DNA of 64,000 nt from Cupriavidus necator. GTDB lineage: Bacteria > Pseudomonadota > Gammaproteobacteria > Burkholderiales > Burkholderiaceae. Location of the stretch: assembly GCF_013141915.1 (NCBI RefSeq), contig NZ_SROX01000025.1:1-64000 (forward strand), in the 5' to 3' direction. The first letter of the stretch is position 1; each line of letters begins with the position of its first letter. A program made the translations under genes and the position numbers. The notes beneath the pieces were generated by a model that was given only the letters and a program-made list of their open reading frames with translations, was not told where the DNA came from and did not search any database. Shown in pieces: positions 1 through 8,270 of the stretch.

Positions 1-23
1 CTCGTCTTGGTTTTGCGTGGCAT
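1..23 (-). CDS. Possible gene start cut by the left edge (regulator-like N-terminus)
   Basis: On the minus strand an ATG at 23 is preceded by AAGGAG with a 5-nt gap, a good ribosome binding site, and would encode MPRKTKT before the window ends. Short basic N-termini of this kind occur in TetR/AcrR-type regulators, but seven residues cannot identify a family. A second ATG at 27 in another frame (MYATQ...) is also possible. Only the binding site and start are seen; the rest is inference. Confidence 0.25.
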
Positions 24-108
24 ACATGCTCCTTGGCGACATGTTATGCCCTAAACACAAAATTTCTGACAGGTCCCGACTGCGTGGAGGCGCCGGCCCT
101 CACCCCCG

Positions 109-134
109 CCCCTCTCCCGCAGGCGGGAGAGGGG
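109..134. repeat. REP-like palindrome, copy 1
   Basis: Arms cccctctcccgc (109-120) and gcgggagagggg (123-134) are perfectly complementary around a 2-nt spacer. The same core recurs at 24245-24268, 32185-32208 and 32278-32303, always between genes. The right flank (GGGGAGMAAACAAGC type) is shared with the copy at 32278. This fits a dispersed repetitive extragenic palindrome family. Confidence 0.8.
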
Positions 135-157
135 AGAAAACAAGCCGGAGAGAACAA

Positions 158-223
158 GTCTTGGGCTCGCCTGCGATAGCGCCGTGCGAGCGCAGCGACG
201 CACTCCGTGCCTGAGCCCAAGAC
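158..223. repeat. 11-bp inverted repeat around a 44-bp spacer
   Basis: gtcttgggctc (158-168) is exactly complementary to gagcccaagac (213-223). The spacer contains further short GC-rich complementarity, so the transcript could fold into a long hairpin. It lies next to REP-like copy 1 and may be part of the same mosaic element. Confidence 0.55.
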
Positions 224-444
224 CTGAGATAGGGCGTGCGCGCAGCGCAGCCGTAGGCGTCCCACCGAAAACGTCGTTAGCAGGCTGCCACCGACCTAAA
301 GTCGGGTTCGTCCATCCGACCTCGAACGCCAGGCACCTCCCGGTAGCGTCAGCAGGGTCGAACCGCCGGACACGAAACCGCAAGTCACCACCATTCGAAC
401 CACCAACGCCGCCTTGGCCAGCCGCCCAGGCGACGCGCTCTTTG

Positions 445-494
445 CCTACTTTCTGTCGCTCGGACAGAAAGTAGGTCGCCGGCTACGCCGGCGA
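445..494. repeat. Two adjacent perfect hairpins downstream of the EAL gene
   Basis: cctactttctgtc (445-457) pairs exactly with gacagaaagtagg (463-475) over a 5-nt loop. It is followed directly by tcgccgg (476-482) pairing with ccggcga (488-494), also over a 5-nt loop. No T-tract follows in either direction, so this is not a standard intrinsic terminator. A mobile-repeat or mRNA-stabilising role is more likely. Confidence 0.7.
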
Positions 495-553
495 AACAGC
501 CACGCCAGTCAAGCACGATCCCGCCTCGCGGTGCCCATGCCCCAAAAAACGCA

Positions 554-2527
554 TCACCCCCCACCCTGCTCCAGCAACACCTCAGCAAACCCGCCAGCAT
601 CCAGCGGCAGCGACAGCAGGTATCCCTGCACCTCGTCGCAGCCCATTTCGTTGAGAATCTCCAGCTGCGAAGCCGACTCCACGCCTTCGGCCACCACCTT
701 CATGCGCAGCTCGTGCGCGAGCGCCACCATCGAACCGACAATGGCGCGCCCCTGCGCGTCGGTATCGAGCCCGCCGATCAGCGTGCGGTCGATCTTGAGC
801 GTGCCCACACGCAGCCGCTTGAGATAGCCCAGGCTTGAATAGCCGCTGCCAAAATCGTCCAGCGCCACCTGGATGCCGAGCGACTGCAGCTCGGCCAGCG
901 TTTCCAGCGACTTGCCGATGTCCTTCATCGCCGCGGTCTCGGTGATCTCCAGCGTGATTGCCGAGGGCGGAATGTCGTGCTGGTGGATCTGCTCCAGCAG
1001 GTATTGCGGGAAGTTGCGGCTGGCAAAGCGCAGCCCCGAGACATTGATCGCCACCGGCACGGTCGGCATGCCGGCGTCGCGCCACTGGCGCACCTGGCGG
1101 CACACGCTGGTCAGGACCCAGTCGTCGAGCTTGTCGATCTGGCCCGACTGCTCGGCCACGGCGATGAACTCGGCGGGGCTGACCTGGCCCAGCGCGGGAT
1201 GGCGCCAGCGGCAGAGCGCCTCGGCGCCGACCACGGTGCGGCGGCGCGCGTCGTACTTGGGCTGGAACTGCAGCGACAGCGTATCGTCCTGGATCGCCAC
1301 CCACAGATCGCGCCGGATCACGCGGGTGCGGCGCGCGCGTTCGCCGGCGGCGCTGTTGAACAGGCGTACCTGGTTCGAGCCGCTCTCGCGTGCCTCGGCC
1401 AGGCTGACGCGGGCGGCCTGCATCAGCGTTTCGGAGGTATGCGCGTCGCGCGGGTAGATGGCGATGCCGATGTTCACGCCGATCTGCATCTGCAGCCCGC
1501 GCGCAGCGATGAACTCCGCCAGCGAGCCCAGCATGCGCGAGCCCAATTCCTGCGCGCGGCCATGGTGGACCAGTTCGGGCACGCCCACGGCAAACTCGTC
1601 GCGCGCCAGCCGCGCCAGGAAGTCATGCGGCTCCAGCACGGCCTGCGCCAGCGCGCCGGCGTCCTGCGCCAGGATGTCGTCGGCGCGGACCTCGAAGACC
1701 TCGTCGACTTCGCGGTAATCGGCGATATGGATCAGCAGCACGGCACAACCGGTTTCGGCCAGGCGGGCCTGGCCGATGGCCTGGTCCAGCCAGCGGCCGA
1801 ACGCCACGCGGTCCGGCATCACCGTTGCCACGCTGTATTCGCCAATGGTGTCCTGCCCGCGCGCGCCGGCACGCACCGTCAGGCGGCCCGGTCGCCCGGG
1901 GATGCGCGCGCCGCGCCGCGCCAGCCGCGGCTCGGCGCTGCGGTGCAGGCCCGGCAGGTCATCGGCAAGTTCGTCGGCCAGCGCGGATTCGGCGCGCACC
2001 GGCGCGGGCATCCAGCCGCGCGACTGGGCCCGGTGGACGGCGAACAGCAGCGCGCACAGCGCGGTCAGCCCGCCAGCCAGCCATGCCGGGTGCGGCAGGC
2101 CGGCGGCGTCGAGGCAATCGCGCGCGGTGACGGTGCCGACGCCGCACGAGCGGCCCAGGTGCGTGCCGGCAGCCGCCACCAGCCCGGCCCCGGCCACCAC
2201 CGCCATCAGCGCCGCGCCGCGCCACAGGCGCGCGCCCTGGCGCAGCCACTGCGCCAGCAGCTTGGCCGCCGTGGTGGCCGCCGCCGCGGCGGCGAAGCTG
2301 GCCGCCAGCTGCGCCGTGTCGTTGACCGCCGGCACGCTGCCCGACAGCCCCACCACCAGCACAGGCATGCCGATGCTCAATTGCGACAGCAGCGCCGCCG
2401 ACCACGTCAGTGCGCGCAGCGACCGGCTGCCGGCCGGCTGGTCCGCCCGCCCGGCGCGAACACCGATGGCGGCGGCCATGCCCAGCAGGGCAGCCAGCAG
2501 CAACAGGACGGAACTCAGGGCAATCAT
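554..2527 (-). CDS. Membrane-anchored cyclic-di-GMP phosphodiesterase (degenerate GGDEF + EAL)
   Basis: A 657-residue protein with hydrophobic segments in about the first 170 residues, a GGDEF domain at about 235-395 and an EAL domain at about 410-650. The GGDEF signature is degraded to ARDEF (308-312), so cyclase activity is not expected, though such domains often bind GTP to regulate EAL. EAL catalytic features are intact: EALCR (436-440), N495, the LEITE motif (526-530), DDFGSGYSS (557 onward), the KID lysine (578) and EGVE near 617. It should therefore hydrolyse c-di-GMP at the inner membrane. It lies 113 nt downstream of the chemoreceptor gene on the same strand and may be cotranscribed. 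A c-di-GMP enzyme fits a window rich in pilus and adhesin-like genes, but no direct link is shown. Confidence 0.9.
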   Translation of the reverse strand: MIALSSVLLLLAALLGMAAAIGVRAGRADQPAGSRSLRALTWSAALLSQLSIGMPVLVVGLSGSVPAVNDTAQLAASFAAAAAATTAAKLLAQWLRQGARLWRGAALMAVVAGAGLVAAAGTHLGRSCGVGTVTARDCLDAAGLPHPAWLAGGLTALCALLFAVHRAQSRGWMPAPVRAESALADELADDLPGLHRSAEPRLARRGARIPGRPGRLTVRAGARGQDTIGEYSVATVMPDRVAFGRWLDQAIGQARLAETGCAVLLIHIADYREVDEVFEVRADDILAQDAGALAQAVLEPHDFLARLARDEFAVGVPELVHHGRAQELGSRMLGSLAEFIAARGLQMQIGVNIGIAIYPRDAHTSETLMQAARVSLAEARESGSNQVRLFNSAAGERARRTRVIRRDLWVAIQDDTLSLQFQPKYDARRRTVVGAEALCRWRHPALGQVSPAEFIAVAEQSGQIDKLDDWVLTSVCRQVRQWRDAGMPTVPVAINVSGLRFASRNFPQYLLEQIHQHDIPPSAITLEITETAAMKDIGKSLETLAELQSLGIQVALDDFGSGYSSLGYLKRLRVGTLKIDRTLIGGLDTDAQGRAIVGSMVALAHELRMKVVAEGVESASQLEILNEMGCDEVQGYLLSLPLDAGGFAEVLLEQGGG

Positions 2528-2640
2528 TGGGCTGCGCGATGATGAAGAAAATGCGCGAAGACGGTCAGGACGCGGGGCAAACCCCGCATCATGGCATCTT
2601 GCAGTCGCCGTGTGAACAAGGCAATGACTCGAACGCGGGG

Positions 2641-4419
2641 TTAGAACGCGCTCCAGTCGTCATCGCCGCCAGCCGCGACCAGTGCGGGCCGCGCCGCTGG
2701 CCTGGCTGCCGACTGGCTTGCCGGCGCGCCCGCGACTTGCCGCACCGCCGCCCCGCGCGCCGCCACGCTGGCCGCAAGCTTGGCCGGCGCAGTGTTTTTC
2801 AGCGCTTTTGCGGGTGTTTTGGCTGGCGTTGCTGCCGCAGCAGCCACCGCGGGGACGGCTTGCGCACCGGTCCCAACGGTGAACACCGAGACCACGTTCT
2901 TGAGCTTCTGCGCCTGCTCTTCCAGCGCACCGGCAGCGGCAGCGGCCTCTTCGACCAGCGCGGCGTTCTGCTGCGTCACCTGGTCCATCTGGGTCACGGC
3001 CTGGCTGACCTGCTCGATGCCGCTGGTCTGCTCCTGCGAGGCGGCGCCGATCTCGTTCATGATGTCCGTGACCCGGCGCACGGCCTGCACGATCTCGCCC
3101 ATGGTCTGGCCGGCTTCGGCCACCAGCCGGGTGCCGCTCTCCACGCGCTGGCCCGACTCGCTGATCAGCGCCTCGATCTCCTTGGCCGCCGAGGCCGAGC
3201 GCTGCGCCAGGCTGCGCACCTCGCCCGCCACTACGGCAAAGCCGCGCCCCTGCTCGCCGGCACGCGCGGCTTCCACCGCGGCATTGAGCGCCAGGATGTT
3301 GGTCTGGAAGGCGATGCCCTCGATCACGCTGATGATTTCCACCACCTTGCGCGAGGCGCCGTTGATCTCGTTCATGGTATCGACCACGCGGCCCACCACG
3401 TCGCCGCCCTTGAGCGCGATCTGCGAGGCCTCGCTCGCCAGCACGCCGGCCTGGCGCGCGTTGTCGGCATTCTGGCGCACCACGGTGGTCAGCTCCTCCA
3501 TGCTCGCGGCGGTCTGCTCCAGCGAAGAGGCCTGTTCCTCGGTGCGCTGCGACAGGTCCAGGTTGCCGGTGGAGATCTGCTGCGTGGCCGACGCCATCGA
3601 GTCCGCGCCGGTGCGCACTTCGGCAACGATGCCCGACAGGCTCGCCTGCATCGCGGCCAGCGCCTGCATCATGCGCCCGATCTCGTTCTTCGAGATGCTG
3701 GTGATGCGCGCGGTCAGGTCGCCGCGGGCGATGCGCTCGAACACCGCCAGCGCCTCTTGCACCGGCGCGACGATGGCACGGTTCAGCGTGATCGTGCACA
3801 GCACGGCGACGGCCAGGCCCAGCACGATCATGGCCACCGACAGCATGCGGATGCGCGCAAAGTCGGCCTGCGCCGCACTGAAATTGGACTCGCCCGCCGC
3901 CATCTGGAACTTCTGCAGCTTTTCGTGCGCGCTCGACATGCTGCGCTGCAGGTCAGGCAACACCTTCTTCGCCAGCCGCACGGCCTCTTCCTGGTTGCCC
4001 GCCAGCGAGGCCGCCTGCAGCGGCAGCACGCCCTGCTCCATGAAGGCCTGGCGCTGCTTGGCCAGTTCCGCCGCCAGGGCCTGTTCTTCCGCGTTCTGCG
4101 GCAGGCTCAGATAGCGCTTCCATGCCGCCTCCGACGCCTCCACGAACACGCGCGAGCGGTCGACGTTGACCTTGGGGTCGTCCGGCTCGCCAATCATCAC
4201 GTTGCGGTCCAGCGCCAGGCGCATGCGCGTGGTGGCCAGCATCGCATCGCTGAGGGCAACGGCGGAGCCAAGCTGGTTGGCATAGGTCTCCTTGAGCGCG
4301 TCATTGCTCTGCGAGATGCCGTACAGGCCGGCACCGCCGACCAGCAACAGCAGCAACGACAGGATTCCCATGGCGCCCCGTAGCAGGGTCTTGATCTGAA
4401 TATTGTTGTGGAAGGACAT
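2641..4419 (-). CDS. Methyl-accepting chemotaxis protein
   Basis: A 592-residue chemoreceptor. A transmembrane helix at about 10-32 is followed by a periplasmic four-helix-bundle sensor domain, a second helix near 190-212, a HAMP linker and a long signalling coiled coil. The conserved hairpin tip is present ([20 protein letters not shown] region). After an Ala/Pro/Lys-rich linker the protein ends in DDDWSAF, a xWxxF tail resembling the CheR/CheB docking pentapeptide, so it is probably adaptation-competent. The ligand cannot be read from sequence. The gene precedes the EAL gene on the same strand. Confidence 0.95.
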   Translation of the reverse strand: MSFHNNIQIKTLLRGAMGILSLLLLLVGGAGLYGISQSNDALKETYANQLGSAVALSDAMLATTRMRLALDRNVMIGEPDDPKVNVDRSRVFVEASEAAWKRYLSLPQNAEEQALAAELAKQRQAFMEQGVLPLQAASLAGNQEEAVRLAKKVLPDLQRSMSSAHEKLQKFQMAAGESNFSAAQADFARIRMLSVAMIVLGLAVAVLCTITLNRAIVAPVQEALAVFERIARGDLTARITSISKNEIGRMMQALAAMQASLSGIVAEVRTGADSMASATQQISTGNLDLSQRTEEQASSLEQTAASMEELTTVVRQNADNARQAGVLASEASQIALKGGDVVGRVVDTMNEINGASRKVVEIISVIEGIAFQTNILALNAAVEAARAGEQGRGFAVVAGEVRSLAQRSASAAKEIEALISESGQRVESGTRLVAEAGQTMGEIVQAVRRVTDIMNEIGAASQEQTSGIEQVSQAVTQMDQVTQQNAALVEEAAAAAGALEEQAQKLKNVVSVFTVGTGAQAVPAVAAAAATPAKTPAKALKNTAPAKLAASVAARGAAVRQVAGAPASQSAARPAARPALVAAGGDDDWSAF

Positions 4420-4963
4420 GATGAAAATGACTTAGGCAATCCGCGGGACACACCCCTTGCCCCGGTCCGGCAGGATCGGTACCGCGTCGATCCGCTCTGC
4501 TGGGATAACGGCGCGCCCCCCTCATCCTTGAGCGGCCACCAGGCGCCGGCGTTTATGGTGAATTCGGGATGCCGCGATGTCGGATATAAGCCACGTAGCG
4601 GACCGGGAGAGCGGGCAGTGGCGGCATACGTCGCGACCGCCTGTCCATAAAGCCGGCGCGATAATACCGGGCAGGTTTCCGTGCGCGCTCGCAACAGACC
4701 GGTCTGGTTGACCGAATACCGCCGCTATTTCAAGCGTTGCGTGCCGCCATCACAGTGCCACCGAGCGCCGCAAAAATCGGGCGCGACCCCAGCTGACACT
4801 GAAAGTTCACACAATTAACAGAACAAGAATTTTCGCAAAAAGCGCCCTGGATTACGCGAGCAGGATTTGCAGCACGCAGCCGGCCCGTTATAATTGTTTT
4901 CAGCATTTTCCCCCGCCCCCCAGCGCACCCAGCGCAATTCATTCACCGGAAACCGAGGACGCA
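4420..4963. other. Intergenic region between divergent chemoreceptor and H-NS genes
   Basis: No gene is supported in this 544-bp stretch. Its right part (about 4790-4900) is AT-rich against the surrounding GC-rich DNA and carries the H-NS gene promoter. The left part should carry the chemoreceptor promoter on the minus strand, but I see no clear -35/-10 pair there. Confidence 0.6.
4867..4894 (+). promoter_or_regulatory. Sigma-70 promoter of the H-NS gene
   Basis: TTGCAG (4867-4872) and TATAAT (4889-4894) are separated by 16 nt. The -10 box is a perfect consensus. Transcription would begin near 4901, giving a leader of about 60 nt before the ATG at 4964. The surrounding AT-rich DNA would also suit H-NS autoregulation (inference). 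Confidence 0.75.
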
Positions 4964-5272
4964 ATGGCGACGTATCAGGAAATCGTTCAGAAAATCAGCG
5001 AACTGCAGAAGCAAGCCGAGGAAATCAAGGCGCGCGAACAATCCACGGTGATCGCGGATATTCGCGAGAAAATCGAGCAATATGGCCTGACCGCGGAAGA
5101 CCTCGGTTTTGGCACGAAGGCCCCGGCCGGCAAGAAGGCCGCCAACCGCAAGGTGCCGGTGCGTTATCGCGACAGCGCCGGCAATACCTGGACCGGCCGC
5201 GGCAAGCGTCCGGGCTGGCTGACCCAGGCCCTGGCCCAGGGCAAATCGGTCGAGGACTTCCTGATCCGCTGA
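4964..5272 (+). CDS. H-NS family nucleoid-associated protein
   Basis: A 102-residue xenogeneic silencer-type protein. Residues about 1-45 form a charged coiled coil for dimerisation (YQEIVQKISELQKQAEEIK). The C-terminal half carries the DNA-binding core TWTGRGKRPGWL, the loop that enters the minor groove of AT-rich DNA. Length and architecture match the Burkholderiales H-NS/BpH3 group. A GAGG binding site lies 5-8 nt before the ATG. The gene is monocistronic, with a consensus promoter upstream and a strong hairpin terminator directly after the stop. Confidence 0.95.
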   Translation: MATYQEIVQKISELQKQAEEIKAREQSTVIADIREKIEQYGLTAEDLGFGTKAPAGKKAANRKVPVRYRDSAGNTWTGRGKRPGWLTQALAQGKSVEDFLIR

Positions 5273-5294
5273 AAACGCCCGACCGGCAGATGGC

Positions 5295-5326
5295 AAAACG
5301 CCACGGAATTATCCGTGGCGTTTTTG
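5295..5326. terminator. Bidirectional intrinsic terminator between hns-like gene and galE
   Basis: aaacgccacgga (5296-5307) pairs perfectly with tccgtggcgttt (5312-5323) over a 4-nt loop. A-residues precede the stem and T-residues follow it, so the hairpin can end both the plus-strand H-NS transcript and the convergent galE transcript. Confidence 0.9.
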
Positions 5327-5358
5327 TTTCTGACGCGCGGGAAGCGCTGCAGGGGCCG

Positions 5359-6378
5359 TCAGGCGTCGAACCCGTGCGGGTTCTGCGACTGCCAGCGCCA
5401 GGAATCCTGGCACATGCGGTCGATATCGTGCTGCGCGCGCCACCCCAGCAGTTGGTGGGCCAGCGCGGGGTCGGCGTAGCAGGCGGCGATATCGCCGGGG
5501 CGCCGTGCCACGATCTCATACGGCACCGGCTTGCCGCTGGCGCGCTGGTAGGCCTGCACCACCTCCAGCACGCTGTAGCCACGCCCGGTGCCCAGGTTCA
5601 CGGTCATTCCGCGGCCCTGCCCGCGCAGGTAGTTGAGCGCCGCCAGGTGGCCGTCGGCGAGGTCGCAGACATGGATATAGTCACGCACGCCGGTGCCGTC
5701 CACGGTGGGATAATCGCCGCCGAAAACCATCAGCTTGTCACGGCGCCCGCCTGCCACCTGCGCCACATAAGGCATCAGGTTGTTGGGAATGCCGCGCGGA
5801 TCTTCGCCGATCAGCCCGCTCTCATGCGCGCCGACCGGATTGAAATAGCGCAGGTAGGCAATGCGCCATGCCGGATCGGATTTTTCCAGGTCGCGCAGGA
5901 TTTGCTCGCCCATCAGCTTGGTCTGGCCATAGGGATTGGTCGCCGACAGCGGGAAATCTTCCAGGATCGGCACGGCATGAGGATTGCCATAAACCGTCGC
6001 CGACGAACTGAACACCAGTTGTTTCACCCCGGCCGCGCCCATTGCCGCGCACACCGTCAGCAGGCCATCGAGATTGTTGCTGTAATAGGCCAGTGGCTGG
6101 CTGACCGATTCGCCCACCGCCTTGAGCGCGGCAAAATGGATCACCGCGCTGATGCGGTGTTCGGCAAAGAGCCGGTCCAGCAAGGCACGGTCGCGCACGT
6201 CGCCCTGCACAAAATGCGGGGCCTGGCCGGTAATGGTGGCGAGCCGGTCGATCACGGCCGGGCTGCTGTTGCACAGATTATCCAGCCCGATCACATGGTA
6301 GCCGGCATTGAGCAGCGCGACCCAGGTATGCGAGGCGATATAGCCGGTGGCACCGGTCAGAAGCAAGGTTTCGGGCAT
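5359..6378 (-). CDS. galE: UDP-glucose 4-epimerase
   Basis: A 339-residue extended short-chain dehydrogenase that interconverts UDP-glucose and UDP-galactose for envelope polysaccharide synthesis. The N-terminal NAD-binding motif is TGATGYIASH, with the third glycine of GxxGxxG replaced by Ala. The catalytic serine lies in SSSATVYG, and the YxxxK pair in NPYGQTK. The motif RYFNPVGAHESG and the C-terminal substrate domain match GalE, whose usual length is about 338. It converges on the H-NS gene across the terminator at 5295-5326. No other Leloir or polysaccharide genes are adjacent. Confidence 0.95.
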   Translation of the reverse strand: MPETLLLTGATGYIASHTWVALLNAGYHVIGLDNLCNSSPAVIDRLATITGQAPHFVQGDVRDRALLDRLFAEHRISAVIHFAALKAVGESVSQPLAYYSNNLDGLLTVCAAMGAAGVKQLVFSSSATVYGNPHAVPILEDFPLSATNPYGQTKLMGEQILRDLEKSDPAWRIAYLRYFNPVGAHESGLIGEDPRGIPNNLMPYVAQVAGGRRDKLMVFGGDYPTVDGTGVRDYIHVCDLADGHLAALNYLRGQGRGMTVNLGTGRGYSVLEVVQAYQRASGKPVPYEIVARRPGDIAACYADPALAHQLLGWRAQHDIDRMCQDSWRWQSQNPHGFDA

Positions 6379-6533
6379 GGCAAATGGCCTGATGGATTCG
6401 ATTCAGTAATAGCGGACCGGGGGCCGGCAGGCCATGTGCGCGGCAAATAACCTGAAGCGCGGCGCCCCGTGCGTGAAGCTGCCTATTATCCACGAAGTGC
6501 CGCCGCGCTCCGGCCAGCCCGGCCCGCACGGTA

Positions 6534-7556
6534 TCAGGCAGAGGCAGCCGCGGCGGGCGCCGCCAGCCCGGCCCGGGCCTGCCAGGCCTCATAGGCCGCG
6601 CGCAGCCGCCAGCCCGATTCCAGGTCGCGCATGCCCAGGCACTGCGCGACCTCGGCGGGCGCCGTGCCGGCCTCGAAATGCATCGCCGCGCAGGTATTGC
6701 GCAAGGTCTGCGGCGAGGCGCGTTCGCTGCGCCCGGCGAGCACGCCGGCTTCATCCAGCAGGATTTCCACGCGCCGGTACACCGACGCCGCATGCATCGC
6801 CCGCCCCGTCGGCATGGCCGGGAACACCAGGCTGCCGAGCGTGCCGGAAGCCTCGCGCAGCGCCAGCCAGGCCCGCAGCGGCGCATGGGCCAGCGGGAAC
6901 AGCGGCACGGTATAGGCCCGGCCGTTGTCCGCGCGCACCATGCGCAACGCCATCCGCCCGGGCGCGCCGTCGGCGATCACGTCGGTGCGCAGTGCGCGCG
7001 CCTCCGCCACCTTCAGTCCGCCACCGAGCAGCACGGCCATCAGCGCCGCGTCGCGCGCGCGCTTCCATTGCGTGGGCGACGCGGCGGCGCCGATGTCGCC
7101 AGCCGGCGCGCCGGCCGGACCCAGGATGCGCGCCACCAACAAGTCGCGCTCGCCTGGCAGCAGGAATGCGGTGGGGTCGTTCTCGCCCTCGGCCAGATGC
7201 GCGCGCACGGCCTGGCTGCCCGGGTTGTGCAGGCCCTCGCGCAGCCGCGCCAGGTGATGGAACACCCGTTCGATCAGCCGCGCATAGCGGTAGCGGTGCG
7301 ACTTATGCAGCTGCTGGGCGTCCAGGAACTCGCCGATCTGCTCGGCGGACCAGCTCAGCGGCGGCAGGCCGCGTTCGGCCGACCAGCGCAGCAGCTTGCC
7401 CCACATCGCGCGGTACACCACGCTGGTGCCATGGCGAAAACCGTGCTGCGCCAGCCAGCCGTCGAACGCGCGCTCGGGGTGGTCGCGCCAGGCGGCCAGG
7501 TCGGCATCGAACAAAGCCGCCTGCTCGAGATGGGCGGCGCTGGGCTTGGTGGTCAC
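6534..7556 (-). CDS. Tyrosine-recombinase-like protein with degenerate active site
   Basis: A 340-residue protein with an N-terminal SAM-like core-binding region (about 20-120) and a C-terminal catalytic-fold region (about 160-325). The family pattern is recognisable: GGGLKVAEARALR for box I and SPQTLRNTCAAMHFEAGT for box II. Key residues differ: the box I Arg is Lys182, the box II H-x-x-R-H is Q283...R286-N287, and the LGH histidine is Met309. Only Arg286 remains clearly, with Tyr322 a displaced nucleophile candidate. It is therefore probably not a working integrase and may be a domesticated DNA-binding protein. The start is a GTG with GGAGAG just upstream. No attachment site, tRNA or phage gene lies nearby. 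Confidence 0.8.
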   Translation of the reverse strand: MTTKPSAAHLEQAALFDADLAAWRDHPERAFDGWLAQHGFRHGTSVVYRAMWGKLLRWSAERGLPPLSWSAEQIGEFLDAQQLHKSHRYRYARLIERVFHHLARLREGLHNPGSQAVRAHLAEGENDPTAFLLPGERDLLVARILGPAGAPAGDIGAAASPTQWKRARDAALMAVLLGGGLKVAEARALRTDVIADGAPGRMALRMVRADNGRAYTVPLFPLAHAPLRAWLALREASGTLGSLVFPAMPTGRAMHAASVYRRVEILLDEAGVLAGRSERASPQTLRNTCAAMHFEAGTAPAEVAQCLGMRDLESGWRLRAAYEAWQARAGLAAPAAAASA

Positions 7557-7691
7557 GGACTCTCCTGGTCTCCTGCATTGGCCGGCGGCCGGCGGATGAT
7601 CCCGACTATTGTAGACAACGCGTCACTGCGGGCTGCAGCGCGCCATGCCGGACTTGCAGCGGGCCGCGGCGCGTGCTACCTTTCGATTCAC

Positions 7692-7709
7692 TATGCAACT
7701 GGTTGCATA
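7692..7709. promoter_or_regulatory. Perfect 18-bp palindrome, candidate operator
   Basis: tatgcaac (7692-7699) and gttgcata (7702-7709) are exact complements around TG. The site lies 51 nt before the GTG start at 7760 of the NTF2-like gene and 135 nt upstream of the recombinase-like gene start. Its size and symmetry suit a dimeric MarR/PadR/TetR-type repressor. The PadR gene at 9318-9863 is the nearest candidate regulator (inference). Confidence 0.6.
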
Positions 7710-7759
7710 AAACCGGAAAACGATCGCAGTAACCTACCGCGCCCCGCCAGGAGACCCCA

Positions 7760-8191
7760 GTGACCACCGCCTTGCTCCCCGCCGCCCAGGCCTCGCTCGA
7801 TGCCTGGCACAAGATGATCGCCACCCATTCCATGGCGGGGCTCGATGCCATCGTTGCCGACGATGTGGTGTTCCGCTCCCCGGTCGCCCACACGGCGTAC
7901 CCTGGGCGCGCCGCCATCGCCCTGGTGCTGACCACGGTCAACCAGGTGTTCCAGGACTTCCGCTACCACCGCAGCTTTGTCAGCGACGACGGCCACAGCG
8001 TCGTGCTGGAATTCAGCGCCACCGTGGACGGCAAGGCGCTCAAGGGCATCGACATGATCCGTTTCGACGACGCCGGCCGCATTGCCGAGTTCGAGGTCAT
8101 GGTCCGCCCGCGCTCAGGCCTGGAGGCGCTGGCCGCCGCCATGGCCGCGCGCCTGGCCAGCCAGAAACACGTGCTGACCGGCGCTGCCTGA
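7760..8191 (+). CDS. NTF2-like / SnoaL-like family protein
   Basis: A 143-residue single-domain protein of the nuclear transport factor 2-like cone fold. Recognisable traits are the N-terminal helix ending in MAGLDAIVADDVVFRSPV, the FQDFRYHRSFVSDDGHSVVLEF strand pair and the closing GIDMIRFDDAGRIAEFEVMVRP strand. Such proteins act as small isomerases, hydratases or ligand binders, and no specific catalytic residue identifies the substrate. The start is GTG with AGGAG upstream. The stop lies 79 nt before the nitronate monooxygenase gene, which probably shares its transcript. Confidence 0.85.
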   Translation: MTTALLPAAQASLDAWHKMIATHSMAGLDAIVADDVVFRSPVAHTAYPGRAAIALVLTTVNQVFQDFRYHRSFVSDDGHSVVLEFSATVDGKALKGIDMIRFDDAGRIAEFEVMVRPRSGLEALAAAMAARLASQKHVLTGAA

Positions 8192-8270
8192 CGCGCCCCC
8201 GGCCGCGGCGCTTCGCCGTCCACCGTTTCGCCTCACCGCATTACCCGGAATTACCCAGGAGACTGACCCC

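Larger units (their letters stand above)
24..553. other. Gene-free intergenic stretch with palindromic repeats
   Basis: No credible gene is seen in these 530 bases. The stretch holds a 12-bp-arm palindrome at 109-134, an 11-bp inverted repeat at 158-168/213-223 and two stacked hairpins at 445-494. Open frames here lack start signals and coherent coding sequence. The repeats lie downstream of the EAL gene at 554 (minus strand), and the hairpins may protect or end its transcript, although no T-run follows them. Confidence 0.6.

Noticed and set aside
977-2542. Plus-strand open frame antisense to the EAL gene
   Set aside because: Arg/His/Gln-rich composition and no binding site; the EAL frame on the other strand carries all catalytic motifs.
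6534-7556. Genomic island boundary marked by the recombinase-like gene
   Set aside because: No attachment repeats, tRNA target, phage or plasmid genes and no change in base composition around it; the active site is also degenerate.
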